From assembly GCA_910579455.1 (NCBI GenBank), contig CAJTUT010000006.1:1-64000 (forward strand): DNA of 64,000 nucleotides, read 5' to 3'. Below, piece by piece: positions 43,839 through 53,449 of the stretch. Origin of the DNA: an uncultured Bacilli bacterium. GTDB taxonomy: Bacteria; Bacillota_I; Bacilli_A; RF39; UBA660. A program made the translations under genes and the position numbers. The notes under the pieces were generated by a model. That model was given only the letters and a program-made list of their open reading frames with translations. It was not told the origin of the DNA and did no database searches. Each line of letters begins with the position of its first letter. The stretch's first letter is position 1.

Positions 43839-44614
43839 AATTTTTGAACCATCCCATTCATATCTAGTTCGATATCTTCCAATAGATTATAATACTGTAA
43901 TTTTAATGACAAGTCTACCATAAAAGGTAAATCAAGTCCTAATTTATTAATAATACTATCCTTCCGTAATACCTCCATCGTTTTCCCACTTAAAATTAAT
44001 TTTCCCTTATGGAAAAGATGAAGATAATCACTATAAAGACAAGAAGATAAGTCATTGCTCGAAATAATAACTGTTAAATTCTTTATTTTTTTTAATAGCA
44101 CCATAAACTCTTCTTGCTTCTTTTTTGTAATATAAGTAAAAATATTTCCCAATAACAAAATTTTAGGTTTTTTTACTAATTGGAGAGCAACTAATAATTT
44201 CAGTTTTTCATAGTCATTAAGAGCCAAAGTACTCTTTTCTACTTCCTCTTTTAATTGTAAAAGTGTAACTACCTCCTGATATCTTTTCAAATGCTCTTTT
44301 CTATCAAAATTCAATCGATCCAGTTGATATAAAATTTCCTGTTTAACTATGGTAAATGAAAATTCTTTATCTAATGTTAACACTTCTCCTACCATTTTAC
44401 TAAACTCATAACAACTCATGGTATTGATATCCTTTCCTTGATAAAATACCTGATTAGAAGAAATAATATCTCCATTTAAAATTTTCATAAGTGTACTCTT
44501 ACCACAATTATTAGAACCTGATATATAATGAATACTATTTTCATAAAAGGTGAGACTAATATTATCTAAAATACTATTATAACTTAATTGCTTCACTTTT
44601 ACAGTCTCTTTCAT
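43829..44614 (-). CDS. Degenerate EcfA1-like ABC protein (Walker A kept, other motifs lost)
   Basis: A 261-aa protein in the ecfA1 position. Walker A is intact (SGSNNCGKSTLMKILNG, about residues 35-48). The signature LSGGQ is changed to LNDYE, Walker B DEP is replaced by KILLLGNIF (both the magnesium aspartate and catalytic glutamate missing), and the switch histidine is Asn (SSNDLSS). It may bind but should not hydrolyse ATP. No ecfT follows. ATG at 44614 follows AGGAG and is preferred to GTG at 44623. Confidence 0.65.
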   Translation of the reverse strand: MKETVKVKQLSYNSILDNISLTFYENSIHYISGSNNCGKSTLMKILNGDIISSNQVFYQGKDINTMSCYEFSKMVGEVLTLDKEFSFTIVKQEILYQLDRLNFDRKEHLKRYQEVVTLLQLKEEVEKSTLALNDYEKLKLLVALQLVKKPKILLLGNIFTYITKKKQEEFMVLLKKIKNLTVIISSNDLSSCLYSDYLHLFHKGKLILSGKTMEVLRKDSIINKLGLDLPFMVDLSLKLQYYNLLEDIELDMNGMVQKLWK

Positions 44615-44634
44615 TTTACTCACTCCTAGAATTT

Positions 44635-44661
44635 AAAAGTTAACTTATTTCGTTAACTTTT
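44635..44661 (-). terminator. Terminator of the SDR gene
   Basis: AAAAGTTAAC (44635-44644) and GTTAACTTTT (44652-44661) form a 10-bp stem with a 7-nt loop over the stop codon. The hairpin separates the SDR gene from the EcfA-like genes, although the T-run is short. Confidence 0.6.
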
Positions 44662-45406
44662 TCTTTTGAAATTTATATGTCATTCTTAGGATAAACTTAT
44701 CGGATACAAACCTAGAGAAGAACTTAGCTAATTTCATTTTTATCCCTGGAATAATAATCATTCTTTCCTTCCCTATCATTTGATCAATCGCATATTTAGC
44801 AACAAACTTACTAGGCAATGGTTTAGATGAAAAATCCACATTTGCTACCCGATTAAAATTAGTTTCCACAGGTCCAGGACAAAGAGCAGAAACCACAACC
44901 CTACTCTTCTTTCGCTTCAATTCATAATGAATGGCCTGAGTTAGTGACAATACATAAGATTTAGTAGCATAGTAAGTACTAAGTAATGGTCCACCTTTCA
45001 TAAAACCTGCTGCTGAGGCTACATTTAAAATATATCCTGAGTTATGTCTCATCATATTTTTTAAGGCAAATTTAGTTAAAATATGAACCGCCTTAATATT
45101 TGTATGAATCATTTCTATATCTTTTGATAACTCTGTTTGTGTAAACTCTCCAAAATCTCCAAAACCTGCATTATTAATAAGCATATCGATTCGCTCATTT
45201 TTCATCAATACACATAATTCCTTTACCTTTTGCTCACTACTTAAGTCCATTACAATAATGGTAGATTTTGTTGGTAATGTCTGTTGAACTTCTTCTAATT
45301 TTTCTTTCGATCTTGCCACTAAAATTAATTCATATTTTTTTGATGCAAGATATTTAGCAATATCTAGTCCTATTCCACTGGATGCACCCGTAATTAAAGC
45401 TTTCAT
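44645..45406 (-). CDS. Short-chain dehydrogenase/reductase (DltE/YqjQ-like SDR)
   Basis: A 253-aa oxidoreductase with GASSGIG (about residues 7-13), NNAGFGDFG, catalytic serine in NVASAAG and the YYATKSY active site with Tyr and Lys intact. The C-terminal KFFSRFVSDKFILRMTYKFQKKK is basic and may touch the membrane (only partly quoted). Such SDRs act on unknown ketones or aldehydes. It begins with AGGTGT before ATG and is likely monocistronic. Confidence 0.8.
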   Translation of the reverse strand: MKALITGASSGIGLDIAKYLASKKYELILVARSKEKLEEVQQTLPTKSTIIVMDLSSEQKVKELCVLMKNERIDMLINNAGFGDFGEFTQTELSKDIEMIHTNIKAVHILTKFALKNMMRHNSGYILNVASAAGFMKGGPLLSTYYATKSYVLSLTQAIHYELKRKKSRVVVSALCPGPVETNFNRVANVDFSSKPLPSKFVAKYAIDQMIGKERMIIIPGIKMKLAKFFSRFVSDKFILRMTYKFQKKKLTK

Positions 45407-45558
45407 TACAACACCTCGCTATCGCTATTATACCAAAATATTGACAAAATTCCTAGTAATACAAATTAAAAATCAGAATACTCTAAGATTTAATAATCAA
45501 TTATCCCCCTTGCTAGGAACCTTCATTTCCTCATTTATTATTTTACTTTAATAGCAGA

Positions 45559-46257
45559 TTAATAAAAAAATATTTGATTAATAATGGGAACTATTATTGT
45601 TGTAATTACCCCAGTAGCAATGATTGATAATCCACTCATAGCTCCCTGAACTTCTCCTAATTCTAAAGCAGTAGTAGTACCAGAACCATGTGCAGAAGTA
45701 CCACAAGCAACACCTTGGGCAATCTCGTTCTTAATGTGTACAAATTTAAATACTACAGGGGCAATCACTGCTCCTATAATTCCCGATAATATTACTGCAA
45801 AAATAGTAATAGATGAAACTCCTCCTAATTCTTCAGTTAGAGCAACAGCAATTGGAGCAGTTATAGATTTAGAAAGCAAGGAAGTTCCTAATCTATTTTC
45901 AATTTTAAATAACCACGCAAATAAAACAATTACAGTGGCGTTAGCAATGACACCTGCTACTATGCCTAATAAAACACCAATAATATTTTTCCTTAATACT
46001 TTTATTTGTCTGTATAAAGGTACTGCCAAACAAACAGTAGTTGGAGTTAAAAAATATGAAATATATTTAGCACCTATAGTATATGTTTCATAGTCAATAT
46101 TAAAAATCAATAATATAGCCACCACTACTATTGTCGTAACTAATATAGGATTGAATAGGGCTATTTTAGATTTGTTTTTCAAAAGATCTGCAAAATAATA
46201 TATTAATATCGTTAATACAAATCCGAAATAATTTGTTTGTTGTAAAAAATCATTCAT
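45559..46257 (-). CDS. lrgB: LrgB/CidB-family membrane protein
   Basis: A 232-aa protein with about seven membrane helices and the LrgB signatures: the internal KSITAPIAVALTEELGG and GVACGTSAHGSGTTTALELG loops. LrgB acts with LrgA in control of murein hydrolase activity and pyruvate-related transport in staphylococci and bacilli. The start lies 2 bp after the lrgA stop, typical of the pair. I cannot tell the lrg and cid paralogues apart from this sequence alone. Confidence 0.88.
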   Translation of the reverse strand: MNDFLQQTNYFGFVLTILIYYFADLLKNKSKIALFNPILVTTIVVVAILLIFNIDYETYTIGAKYISYFLTPTTVCLAVPLYRQIKVLRKNIIGVLLGIVAGVIANATVIVLFAWLFKIENRLGTSLLSKSITAPIAVALTEELGGVSSITIFAVILSGIIGAVIAPVVFKFVHIKNEIAQGVACGTSAHGSGTTTALELGEVQGAMSGLSIIATGVITTIIVPIINQIFFY

Positions 46258-46259
46258 TC

Positions 46260-46628
46260 CTATTTCCCGCCTCTCATTTTTCGATTGGTTATTTTTATAA
46301 TATATTGTGATACTAACCCCGATGTTATCATAACAACAATTGTGGAAATAATCACAATTATAACTATCAAAATCATACTTGACCTATAGAGAAAAAAGGT
46401 ATCTATAATTCCCACTGATGCAGGTACAAAAAATAATAACATTATTGATAACAAAAATTCTGAGGTTTCTCTAACCTGTTCTAATTTAACAATTTTCGTT
46501 ACTAATGAGATAAAAAACAAGATCATACCATATACGCTTGCAGGTATAGATAGAGGAATTATCTGATTCAAGGCCTCTCCCATAAACGAGAAAATTAAAA
46601 TTATCATAAGTTGTTTTATATACTTCAT
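46260..46628 (-). CDS. lrgA: LrgA/CidA-family holin-like protein
   Basis: A 122-aa membrane protein with four helices and the family segment IPLSIPASVYGMILFF, followed by LLFFVPASVGIID. LrgA/CidA proteins resemble phage holins and work with LrgB. ATG at 46628 follows AAAGGA, whereas the longer frame from 46676 has no ribosome site. No LytTR or LysR regulator is adjacent, unlike in staphylococci. The gap to the rplQ terminator (about 185 bp) shows nothing else clear. Confidence 0.85.
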   Translation of the reverse strand: MKYIKQLMIILIFSFMGEALNQIIPLSIPASVYGMILFFISLVTKIVKLEQVRETSEFLLSIMLLFFVPASVGIIDTFFLYRSSMILIVIIVIISTIVVMITSGLVSQYIIKITNRKMRGGK

Positions 46629-46811
46629 AAAAATATTTCTTCCTTTCAAAATAATTATTTTTACTCTTTTTATCAACTACTAATCTATCCAAAATTTTTC
46701 TAAAACAAGATTCTGTTCATATTTATCAATAAATTCTTCCTATATAACCACCCTTATTATTTATTTTTAACATTTTATCTCTATGTGAATTGATAATATC
46801 TTAATCTTCTA

Positions 46812-46859
46812 AAACAAAAAGACTACTATTTGATATAGCAATATGTCTTTTAGTAGTCT
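46812..46859 (-). terminator. Terminator of the S10-spc-alpha operon
   Basis: AGACTACTA (46820-46828) and TAGTAGTCT (46851-46859) form a perfect 9-bp stem with a 22-nt loop, followed by TTTTTGTTTT on the minus strand. It closes the ribosomal superoperon after rplQ. Confidence 0.8.
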
Positions 46860-46876
46860 CCCTTGTATTACCTTAC

Positions 46877-47290
46877 CTATTTTTTAGATTCTTTCTTTTC
46901 CTTTTTTGTAGCATTTTTCTTTTCTGCAACTTCTTCTTTTTTCTCACTATCCATTAATTTTAAAACAACAAGTAAAGCATCGTCTCCACGTCTCTCATCT
47001 AACTTCAAGATTTGTGTATATCCACCATTACGATTCTGGTAACGTGGTGCTAATTCATTAAATATTTTATCCACAACAGCCTTATCATTGTGTAAGAAAG
47101 CTAAAGCTCTTCTCCTAGAACCCAAGTCGGCTTTTTTACCATAAGTTATCATCTTATCCATAAATTTACGAACTTCTTTTGCCCTAGTAATTGTAGTGGT
47201 TATACTTTCATTGATAACAAGTTGCTTTGTCAAAGTGGCAAGCATACTTCTTCTATGCTTATTATCTCTTCCCAACTTTCTATATGCCAT
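46877..47290 (-). CDS. rplQ: 50S ribosomal protein L17
   Basis: A 137-aa protein with MAYRKLGRDNKHRRSMLATL, the RAKEVRKFMDKMITYGKK region and LDERRGDDALLVVLKL core. A C-terminal tail of about 22 residues, alternating Lys and Glu, extends beyond the usual 115-120 aa. It is the last gene of the alpha operon, 19 bp after rpoA. Confidence 0.96.
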   Translation of the reverse strand: MAYRKLGRDNKHRRSMLATLTKQLVINESITTTITRAKEVRKFMDKMITYGKKADLGSRRRALAFLHNDKAVVDKIFNELAPRYQNRNGGYTQILKLDERRGDDALLVVLKLMDSEKKEEVAEKKNATKKEKKESKK

Positions 47291-47309
47291 AACTCTTCCT
47301 CCTTATATT

Positions 47310-48260
47310 TTAATCATCATCACGTAAAACTAATCCCATATCTCTTATTTTGTCTAATACCTCTTTTAGGGATTTTTTACCTAAGTTACGTATTTTCATC
47401 ATATCGTTTTCACTTTTATTTACAAGATCCTGCAAAGTATGAATGCCCGCTCTTTTTAAACAGTTATATGCTCTTACAGAAAAATCCAAATCTTCAATAG
47501 AAGTTTCTAAAGCTTTTACCGCTGGATCCTCTGTCTTTTCAATCATCATTCCAGTTGCATCAGCAATAGAGGATAAATCTGTTAGAACTTCAAAGTGTTC
47601 AATTAAGATACGTGATGCAAGAGCAATAGCTTCCTCCGGTTTAATCGAACCATTTGTCCATACATCCATTGTTAACTTATCATAGCTTTCATCTTGTCCC
47701 ACACGAGCGCTTCCAACCTCATAAGATACTCGCTCAATTGGAGAATACAATGAATCAATAGCAATTTCTCCTGCTTTCTTTAAATCATATAACTTTTTAT
47801 TTTCTTCACTCTTAACATATCCACGACCATTTGTAACAGTCATTTCCATTACTAAACTTCCACCCTTAGATAAAGTAGCAATTACCTTATCAGGGTTGAT
47901 TACTTCGATATCAGCATCATGCTCAATATCTCCTGCTGTTACTTCTCCTTCCTTAGAAACATTAAGACGTACTACTTTAGATTCATTCGAATGATTTCTA
48001 AAAACTACACCCTTTAAATTTAGAATAATAGTTGTAACATCTTCATAAACTCCTTCAATGGTTTGAAACTCATGAAGAACGCCTTCAATTTTAATACTAC
48101 TAATAGCACTTCCTGGAAGTGATGATAGCATTACACGCCTCAATGCATTTCCAATTGTAGTACCAAATCCTCTTTCTAATGGTTCTAGTTCAAACTTACC
48201 ATAGAAATTGCTTTCTATAGAATCTGTTATTTTATATATTGGTTTTTCAAATTGTAACAT
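47310..48260 (-). CDS. rpoA: RNA polymerase alpha subunit
   Basis: A 316-aa protein with an N-terminal assembly domain (LERGFGTTIGNALRRVMLSSLPG, here only partly cited) and a C-terminal domain that binds UP elements and activators (LDFSVRAYNCLKRAGI, RNLGKKSLKEV). Length is normal. It lies in the usual place between rpsK and rplQ. Alpha starts assembly of the core enzyme. Confidence 0.98.
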   Translation of the reverse strand: MLQFEKPIYKITDSIESNFYGKFELEPLERGFGTTIGNALRRVMLSSLPGSAISSIKIEGVLHEFQTIEGVYEDVTTIILNLKGVVFRNHSNESKVVRLNVSKEGEVTAGDIEHDADIEVINPDKVIATLSKGGSLVMEMTVTNGRGYVKSEENKKLYDLKKAGEIAIDSLYSPIERVSYEVGSARVGQDESYDKLTMDVWTNGSIKPEEAIALASRILIEHFEVLTDLSSIADATGMMIEKTEDPAVKALETSIEDLDFSVRAYNCLKRAGIHTLQDLVNKSENDMMKIRNLGKKSLKEVLDKIRDMGLVLRDDD

Positions 48261-48282
48261 GAATTAACCTCCCTTTATTTAA

Positions 48283-48666
48283 TTAACCACGTGGTCTCTT
48301 TGGTGGACGACATCCATTATGTGGTATTGGTGTTACATCATTGATTGCAGTAATTTCTAAGCCAGCTGTTTGTAAAGAACGAATTGCAGTTTCTCTTCCT
48401 GGACCCAAACCTTTTACATATACTACTACTTTACGCATACCCATGTCATAAGCAGTTTTTCCAGCGGCCTCTGCAGCCATACCAGCAGCAAATGGAGTTG
48501 ATTTTTTACTACCCTTAAAACCAATAGATCCACTTGAAGCCCAACTAATTACATTTCCAGACTTATCTGTAATAGTAGTAATCGTATTATTGAATGTTGA
48601 ATGAATGTGTGCAACACCCTCTGGAACATTCTTTTTTACTTTTTTCTTTCTAGTTTTGTAAGCCAT
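48283..48666 (-). CDS. rpsK: 30S ribosomal protein S11
   Basis: A 127-aa protein with [16 protein letters not shown] block ([15 protein letters not shown]), [14 protein letters not shown] and the conserved end [12 protein letters not shown]11 sits in the 30S platform beside the Shine-Dalgarno helix. Order rpsM-rpsK-rpoA is standard. AAAGGAGG lies before the ATG. Confidence 0.98.
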   Translation of the reverse strand: MAYKTRKKKVKKNVPEGVAHIHSTFNNTITTITDKSGNVISWASSGSIGFKGSKKSTPFAAGMAAEAAGKTAYDMGMRKVVVYVKGLGPGRETAIRSLQTAGLEITAINDVTPIPHNGCRPPKRPRG

Positions 48667-48689
48667 AAGTTTAACCTCCTTTATTTAAT

Positions 48690-49058
48690 TTATACTTTTT
48701 TCTTATTTGCTACTGTTTTACCTTTACCCTTGCGAGTTCTAGCATTACGATTTGTTCTTTGACCTCTAACAGGCAATCCTTTTTTATGACGAGATCCTTC
48801 ATAAGAATTAATTTCCATTTTTGTCTTGATATTCATATTAATATCACGACGTAGATCTCCCTCAGTTAAATATTTGTTAATTTCGTCACGAAGTTTAATT
48901 AATTCATCTTGAGTTAAATCACCTGTCTTTTTAGTTTCTTCTATACCTGCATCTTTACAAATTTTCTTTGCAAGACTTCTACCAATTCCATAGATATAAG
49001 TCAATGATATTACGATATGCTTATCATTAGGAATATCTACACCTTTAATACGTGCCAT
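48690..49058 (-). CDS. rpsM: 30S ribosomal protein S13
   Basis: A 122-aa protein starting [20 protein letters not shown] (IPNDK-type N-terminus), with [13 protein letters not shown], and the basic C-terminal [20 protein letters not shown] tail that contacts tRNA at the P site. Position after rpmJ is normal. Confidence 0.98.
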   Translation of the reverse strand: MARIKGVDIPNDKHIVISLTYIYGIGRSLAKKICKDAGIEETKKTGDLTQDELIKLRDEINKYLTEGDLRRDINMNIKTKMEINSYEGSRHKKGLPVRGQRTNRNARTRKGKGKTVANKKKV

Positions 49059-49074
49059 TTATCTACACCTCCTA

Positions 49075-49188
49075 TTAACCTTGTCTTTGTTTGTGCTTTG
49101 GATTTTCACAAATAATTCTTATTTTACCATTGCGTTTTACAATCTTACATTTTTCGCAAATCTTTTTAACTGATGCTTGTACTTTCAT
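49075..49188 (-). CDS. rpmJ: 50S ribosomal protein L36 (zinc-binding form)
   Basis: A 37-aa protein, [20 protein letters not shown] at the start, then [11 protein letters not shown]. Three cysteines and one histidine (C11, C14, C27, H32) form the CCCH zinc ribbon of the C+ form of L36. ATG at 49188 has AAGGAAG upstream. It lies between infA and rpsM, as in other Bacilli, and is too short for usual gene-length cut-offs. Confidence 0.95.
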   Translation of the reverse strand: MKVQASVKKICEKCKIVKRNGKIRIICENPKHKQRQG

Positions 49189-49203
49189 TTATATCTCTTC
49201 CTT

Positions 49204-49422
49204 TCACTTACGATAGGTAATACGCCCACGTGTTAAGTCATATGGTGATAATTCAATCATTACAGTATCCCCTGCTAAGATGCGAATATAGTGCATTCGT
49301 ATTTTACCAGAAACGTGGGCTTCTATAATGTGTCCATTTTCAAGTTGGACTTTGAATTTACCACCAGGTATTATCTCAAGGACTTTACCTTCTACTTCTA
49401 TTGTATCTTCCTTAGCCATCAT
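49204..49422 (-). CDS. infA: Translation initiation factor IF-1
   Basis: A 71- or 72-aa OB-fold protein with [33 protein letters not shown] and the conserved end [13 protein letters not shown]. It binds the 30S A site during initiation. Two ATG codons stand side by side (49422 and 49419). The second gives the common MAKED start and better spacing to GGAGAG. It follows map by one base. Confidence 0.97.
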   Translation of the reverse strand: MMAKEDTIEVEGKVLEIIPGGKFKVQLENGHIIEAHVSGKIRMHYIRILAGDTVMIELSPYDLTRGRITYRK

Positions 49423-49423
49423 T

Positions 49424-50170
49424 TCACTCTCCTGTCAAGATTTTATATCCATCCTTAGTTACTACTACAGTATGCTCAAAATGTGCTGCAGGATGGCCGT
49501 CTTCTGTTACTACTGTCCAGTCATCATCTAATATTTCCACATTAGGACTTCCAGCAGTTAACATAGGCTCTATAGCAATTGTCATTCCCTCTTTTAATCT
49601 CACTCCTGTATTGATAGTTCCATAATTTGGAACATCAGGAGCTTCATGAAGGTTTTGCCCAATGCCATGACCGCATAACTCTTTTACTACTCCTAAATGA
49701 TGCTCTTTAGCAAAATTTGAAATAGCATTTCCAATATCTCCAATTCTATTTCCTGGCCTTACCTCTTTCAGACCAATATATAAGGCCTCTTCTGTATATT
49801 TCATAAGATGTGATTTTTCCTCATCAATATTCCCTATTGCATAACTCCATGCAGAATCACCATGATATCCTTTATAACAAGCACAAATATCAAGCGTTAC
49901 AATGTCCCCATCCGCTAAATTTCTATTTCCAGCTATTCCATGAACTATCTCATCATTGATAGAAATACAGATTGAAGCAGGAAAACCTTGATAATTCTTA
50001 CAAGAAGGGATAGCTCCTTGATCTCTTATATATTGATCCGCCAAATCATCGATTTTCTTAGTCGTAATTCCAGGCCTTAAAAATGGTTTTAAATATTGAT
50101 GGGTCTTATAAACAATATTACCAGCTATTTTCATGAGTTCTATTTCTCTATTACTTTTCAAAGTAATCAC
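49424..50170 (-). CDS. map: Methionine aminopeptidase, type I
   Basis: A 248-aa enzyme with the five metal ligands in place: [20 protein letters not shown] (two Asp), [13 protein letters not shown] (His), IAIEPML (Glu) and FEHTVVVT (Glu). It removes the initiator methionine co-translationally. Position between adk and infA is typical of Bacilli. The start is GTG at 50170, overlapping the adk stop (GTGA), so the two are coupled. Confidence 0.97.
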   Translation of the reverse strand: MITLKSNREIELMKIAGNIVYKTHQYLKPFLRPGITTKKIDDLADQYIRDQGAIPSCKNYQGFPASICISINDEIVHGIAGNRNLADGDIVTLDICACYKGYHGDSAWSYAIGNIDEEKSHLMKYTEEALYIGLKEVRPGNRIGDIGNAISNFAKEHHLGVVKELCGHGIGQNLHEAPDVPNYGTINTGVRLKEGMTIAIEPMLTAGSPNVEILDDDWTVVTEDGHPAAHFEHTVVVTKDGYKILTGE

Positions 50171-50832
50171 GATTTATCATCTCCACTAATAATATTATCT
50201 ATTTGATTAAATACTCCTGAAATAGAATGATTTCCATCTATTTCGTATAATACTCCTTTTTTTCTATAATGATCTATGATAGGACCTATCTTTTCTAAAT
50301 AGACTTGATACCTATTTTGAAAAGCCTCTAAATTATCATCTTTTCTTTGATATAATTTTCCTCCACATAAATCACAGGTAGAATTTACCTTAGGAGAATT
50401 ACTTTCGCTATTAATGTTATATATAGCTTTACAATTCTCACAGATTCTTCTTCCAGTTATTCGTTTTTCTAATTCCTTTTCTCCTATATTAATTAGAAAT
50501 ACGTATCCTATATCATAACCAAGCTTATAAAGAATTCTATCATAAATCTTCGCTTGATCGATATTCCTAGGAAATCCATCGATAATATAACCATTTTTAC
50601 AATCTTCTTTCCTTAGTCTTTGTTCAATCAATTGATCAGTTATATCATCCTTTACTAAACCACCATTCGATAAAACCTCAGATACATAATGACCAACTTC
50701 ACTATTTTCCTTAGAAATATCTCGTAAAATATCTCCAGTAGAAATATGTGGAATATGGTATTTCTCTACGATTAATTCAGCTTGTGTTCCTTTGCCAGCT
50801 GCTGGTGGAGCAATAAACATTATATTTTTCAT
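50167..50832 (-). CDS. adk: Adenylate kinase (zinc-binding lid type)
   Basis: A 221-aa enzyme, ATP + AMP to 2 ADP. The P-loop APPAAGKGTQAELI is at about residues 8-21, the AMP site HISTGDILR follows, and DGFPRNIDQA is present. The lid holds four cysteines (RRICENCKAIY and TCDLCGG), the zinc-binding form common in Gram-positives. The gene overlaps the end of secY by 4 bp. Confidence 0.97.
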   Translation of the reverse strand: MKNIMFIAPPAAGKGTQAELIVEKYHIPHISTGDILRDISKENSEVGHYVSEVLSNGGLVKDDITDQLIEQRLRKEDCKNGYIIDGFPRNIDQAKIYDRILYKLGYDIGYVFLINIGEKELEKRITGRRICENCKAIYNINSESNSPKVNSTCDLCGGKLYQRKDDNLEAFQNRYQVYLEKIGPIIDHYRKKGVLYEIDGNHSISGVFNQIDNIISGDDKS

Positions 50833-52100
50833 TTTCTTCTATAACTCCTCTTATATCCCCTCGCAAGTAGACTACCCTCTAACTGTTTATATGTTTCAAG
50901 AGCTACTCCAACTACAATTAATAGTCCAGTACCTCCAATGGAAACTGTTGTTGGTAAACTTGTAAAATTAGAAAATATAATCGGGATTCCTGCAATAATC
51001 ACTAAGAATAAGGCCCCTAAAACTGTTAATCTAGATAATACTCGACTAACATATTTCTTGGTATCACCACCTGGTCTTACTCCTGGAATATATCCTCCAT
51101 TATCCTGAAGATTTTTTGAAAACTCTTCTGGTTTTAATTGAATAAATGTATAAAAATATGCAAATAAGAATATCAATAATACATATATGATAAACCCTAT
51201 TGGAGTTGTATAGGATAAATATTTAGAAACGATCATAGAAAAAGTTTCATTATTAAGAACTTTAGCTAAAATTCCTGGTATTGAGATTAAACTAGATGCA
51301 AAGATTACTGGAACAACTCCTGCAGTATTAATTTTAATCGGCATAAATGACTGCCCAGCTTTACCAAAAGTTGCCGTTGATTTATTAGCATATTGAATTG
51401 GAATTCTTCTTTCTGACTCTTGAACGAAAATCATACCAATTACAATTGCAAAATAGACAATTACAAATAGAATAAATTTTACAATTCCAAATGTTGTTAT
51501 TTGTACAGTATCAAATGTTACTAAATTTTGAAAGGCAGTAACAAACATTTGAGGAAGTGTTGCTATAATACCTGCCATAATAATGAGGCTGATACCATTT
51601 CCTACCCCCTTTTGTGTAATCTGGTCTCCTAACCATAATAAGAATGCCGTACCCGCCGTTAACACAGTTGCAATATATAAATACTCCATTGGATCTCCAC
51701 TTTTACCAATGAATGAGAAAGCAAAAGCATACCCTTCAATAAATGCAAAAGCAATACCAATATATCTAGTAATTTGATTAATTTTTTGACGACCTGTTGG
51801 TCCTTGTTTACTTAATTCTGCAAAATACGGAATAATATCCATTTGTAATAATTGCACAATGATAGATGCAGTAATATAAGGCATAACTCCCAATGCGAAG
51901 ATTGAAAAATTCCTTAGAGCTCCTCCACCCATCGTATTAAGCAATTCTAAAAAACCTAGATTACTTGATAAATCTTCAGTGCCTGGAACTCTTATCGATA
52001 TCCCTAGAATAAAGATTAGTAAAGATACAAGTGTAAAATAAATTCTATGTCTTAAATCTTTATTAGTTGAAGTAAATAATTGCTTCATAGTTTTAAACAC
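50829..52100 (-). CDS. secY: Protein translocase subunit SecY
   Basis: A 423-aa protein with ten membrane helices, forming the channel for protein export. The plug and pore signature FALGVMPYITASIIVQLLQ and the cytoplasmic loop GQKINQITRY-like (TGRQKINQITRYIG) are present. GTG at 52100 has GAGGTGAT 5 bp upstream and is used instead of ATG at 52088. It stands in the classic spc position after rplO. Confidence 0.97.
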   Translation of the reverse strand: MFKTMKQLFTSTNKDLRHRIYFTLVSLLIFILGISIRVPGTEDLSSNLGFLELLNTMGGGALRNFSIFALGVMPYITASIIVQLLQMDIIPYFAELSKQGPTGRQKINQITRYIGIAFAFIEGYAFAFSFIGKSGDPMEYLYIATVLTAGTAFLLWLGDQITQKGVGNGISLIIMAGIIATLPQMFVTAFQNLVTFDTVQITTFGIVKFILFVIVYFAIVIGMIFVQESERRIPIQYANKSTATFGKAGQSFMPIKINTAGVVPVIFASSLISIPGILAKVLNNETFSMIVSKYLSYTTPIGFIIYVLLIFLFAYFYTFIQLKPEEFSKNLQDNGGYIPGVRPGGDTKKYVSRVLSRLTVLGALFLVIIAGIPIIFSNFTSLPTTVSIGGTGLLIVVGVALETYKQLEGSLLARGYKRSYRRK

Positions 52101-52101
52101 A

Positions 52102-52545
52102 CTAGATCACCTCAGCTTTACTTCCTGAGACCTTAATCTTTTCTAATGCACTAGATGAAAATTTATGAGCTTGAATAGTTAACTTTTTATTCAAAGTTCC
52201 ATTTCCTAGTATCTTAATTCCATTTAACTGTTTTTTTACAATTCCTTTTTCTTTTAATAAAGCTGGTGTAACAACAGTTCCATCATCAAATATATTTAAA
52301 TCTGAAACATTGATCACAGCATATTCCTTTTTAAACAAGGCATTTGAAAATCCTCTTTTTGGCAATCTTCTATAAAGTGGCAATTGTCCTCCCTCAAATA
52401 CTGGATTGATACTACCTCCACTACGTGATTTTTGTCCCTTTTGACCACGACCACAAGTCTTTCCAAGTCCACTTCCTGGTCCACGTCCTACACGTTTTTT
52501 CCTTTGTTTAGCACCGATATTTTTCTCTAATTCATGTAATTTCAT
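52102..52545 (-). CDS. rplO: 50S ribosomal protein L15
   Basis: A 147-aa protein with the N-terminal [20 protein letters not shown] glycine/arginine-rich arm, the family motif [17 protein letters not shown] and the C-terminal [10 protein letters not shown]. Its start overlaps the rpsE stop by one base (TAATG). The rpmD gene for L30, which normally stands between rpsE and rplO, is absent. Confidence 0.97.
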   Translation of the reverse strand: MKLHELEKNIGAKQRKKRVGRGPGSGLGKTCGRGQKGQKSRSGGSINPVFEGGQLPLYRRLPKRGFSNALFKKEYAVINVSDLNIFDDGTVVTPALLKEKGIVKKQLNGIKILGNGTLNKKLTIQAHKFSSSALEKIKVSGSKAEVI

Positions 52546-53054
52546 TATCCTAATATCTCCTCTACTGTCTTACCACGTAATCTTGCTACTTCCTCTGGTG
52601 TTTTAATAGATGTAAGTGCATTTAACGCAGCTCTAGCCATATTTAATTTTGTTCTTGCTCCAAGGGACTTTGAAACAATATCACGAACTCCTGCTAATTC
52701 AAGAACAGCACGAACAGATCCTCCAGCAATTACTCCAGTACCAGCAGCAGCAGGTTTAATAATAACTCTAGCGGCTCCACTAGTTCCAACAGCTTCATGA
52801 GCAACTGTTCTTCCATCAATTAAAGGTATTCTAACCAAATTTTTATTAGCATCTTGAATTGCTTTTTTAATTGCATCAGGTACTTCATTGGCCTTTCCAA
52901 TACCTAATCCAACACGACCTTTATGGTCTCCGACAACAACAATAGCAGAGAATCTTCTTTGACGTCCACCTTTGTTAACTTTAACAACGCTTTTTATTTC
53001 AATGACTAACTCTTCTAAAGCCTTGTCTTTACCTTCTTGTGCTCTTTTTTTCAT
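52545..53054 (-). CDS. rpsE: 30S ribosomal protein S5
   Basis: A 169-aa protein with the S5 double-stranded RNA-binding domain ([20 protein letters not shown]), [15 protein letters not shown] and [21 protein letters not shown]5 affects decoding fidelity. It follows rplR by 9 bp and is joined directly to rplO. Confidence 0.97.
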   Translation of the reverse strand: MKKRAQEGKDKALEELVIEIKSVVKVNKGGRQRRFSAIVVVGDHKGRVGLGIGKANEVPDAIKKAIQDANKNLVRIPLIDGRTVAHEAVGTSGAARVIIKPAAAGTGVIAGGSVRAVLELAGVRDIVSKSLGARTKLNMARAALNALTSIKTPEEVARLRGKTVEEILG

Positions 53055-53063
53055 AATACCCTC

Positions 53064-53426
53064 CTAGAATTCTAATCCATTTTCACGTGCAGCATCTGCT
53101 AATGCTTTCACACGTCCATGATAAAGGTATCCTCCTCTATCAAATACTACTTTTGTAATCTTTTTCTTTGAAGCTTTTTTTGCAATTTCTGCTCCAACAA
53201 CTTTAGCTGCTTCAATATTGCTTCCATTTTTAAGTTTTAAACTTTTATCGAGTGATGAAGCAGAACAAAGAGTAGTTTTAGCCTCGTCATCTATTATTTG
53301 TGCATAGATTCCAGTATTTGAACGAAAAACACATAATCTTGGTATTTCTGTTGTACCACTAATCTTAGAACGAATTCTTTCATGACGTACAACACGCATA
53401 CTATTACGAGATTCTTTTTTTATCAT
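53064..53426 (-). CDS. rplR: 50S ribosomal protein L18
   Basis: A 120-aa protein with [30 protein letters not shown] and [20 protein letters not shown], the 5S rRNA-binding L18 family. It acts with L5 and 5S rRNA in the central protuberance. Position between rplF and rpsE is standard. Confidence 0.97.
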   Translation of the reverse strand: MIKKESRNSMRVVRHERIRSKISGTTEIPRLCVFRSNTGIYAQIIDDEAKTTLCSASSLDKSLKLKNGSNIEAAKVVGAEIAKKASKKKITKVVFDRGGYLYHGRVKALADAARENGLEF

Positions 53427-53449
53427 CTTATTTTCTCCCTTCTACTTAC

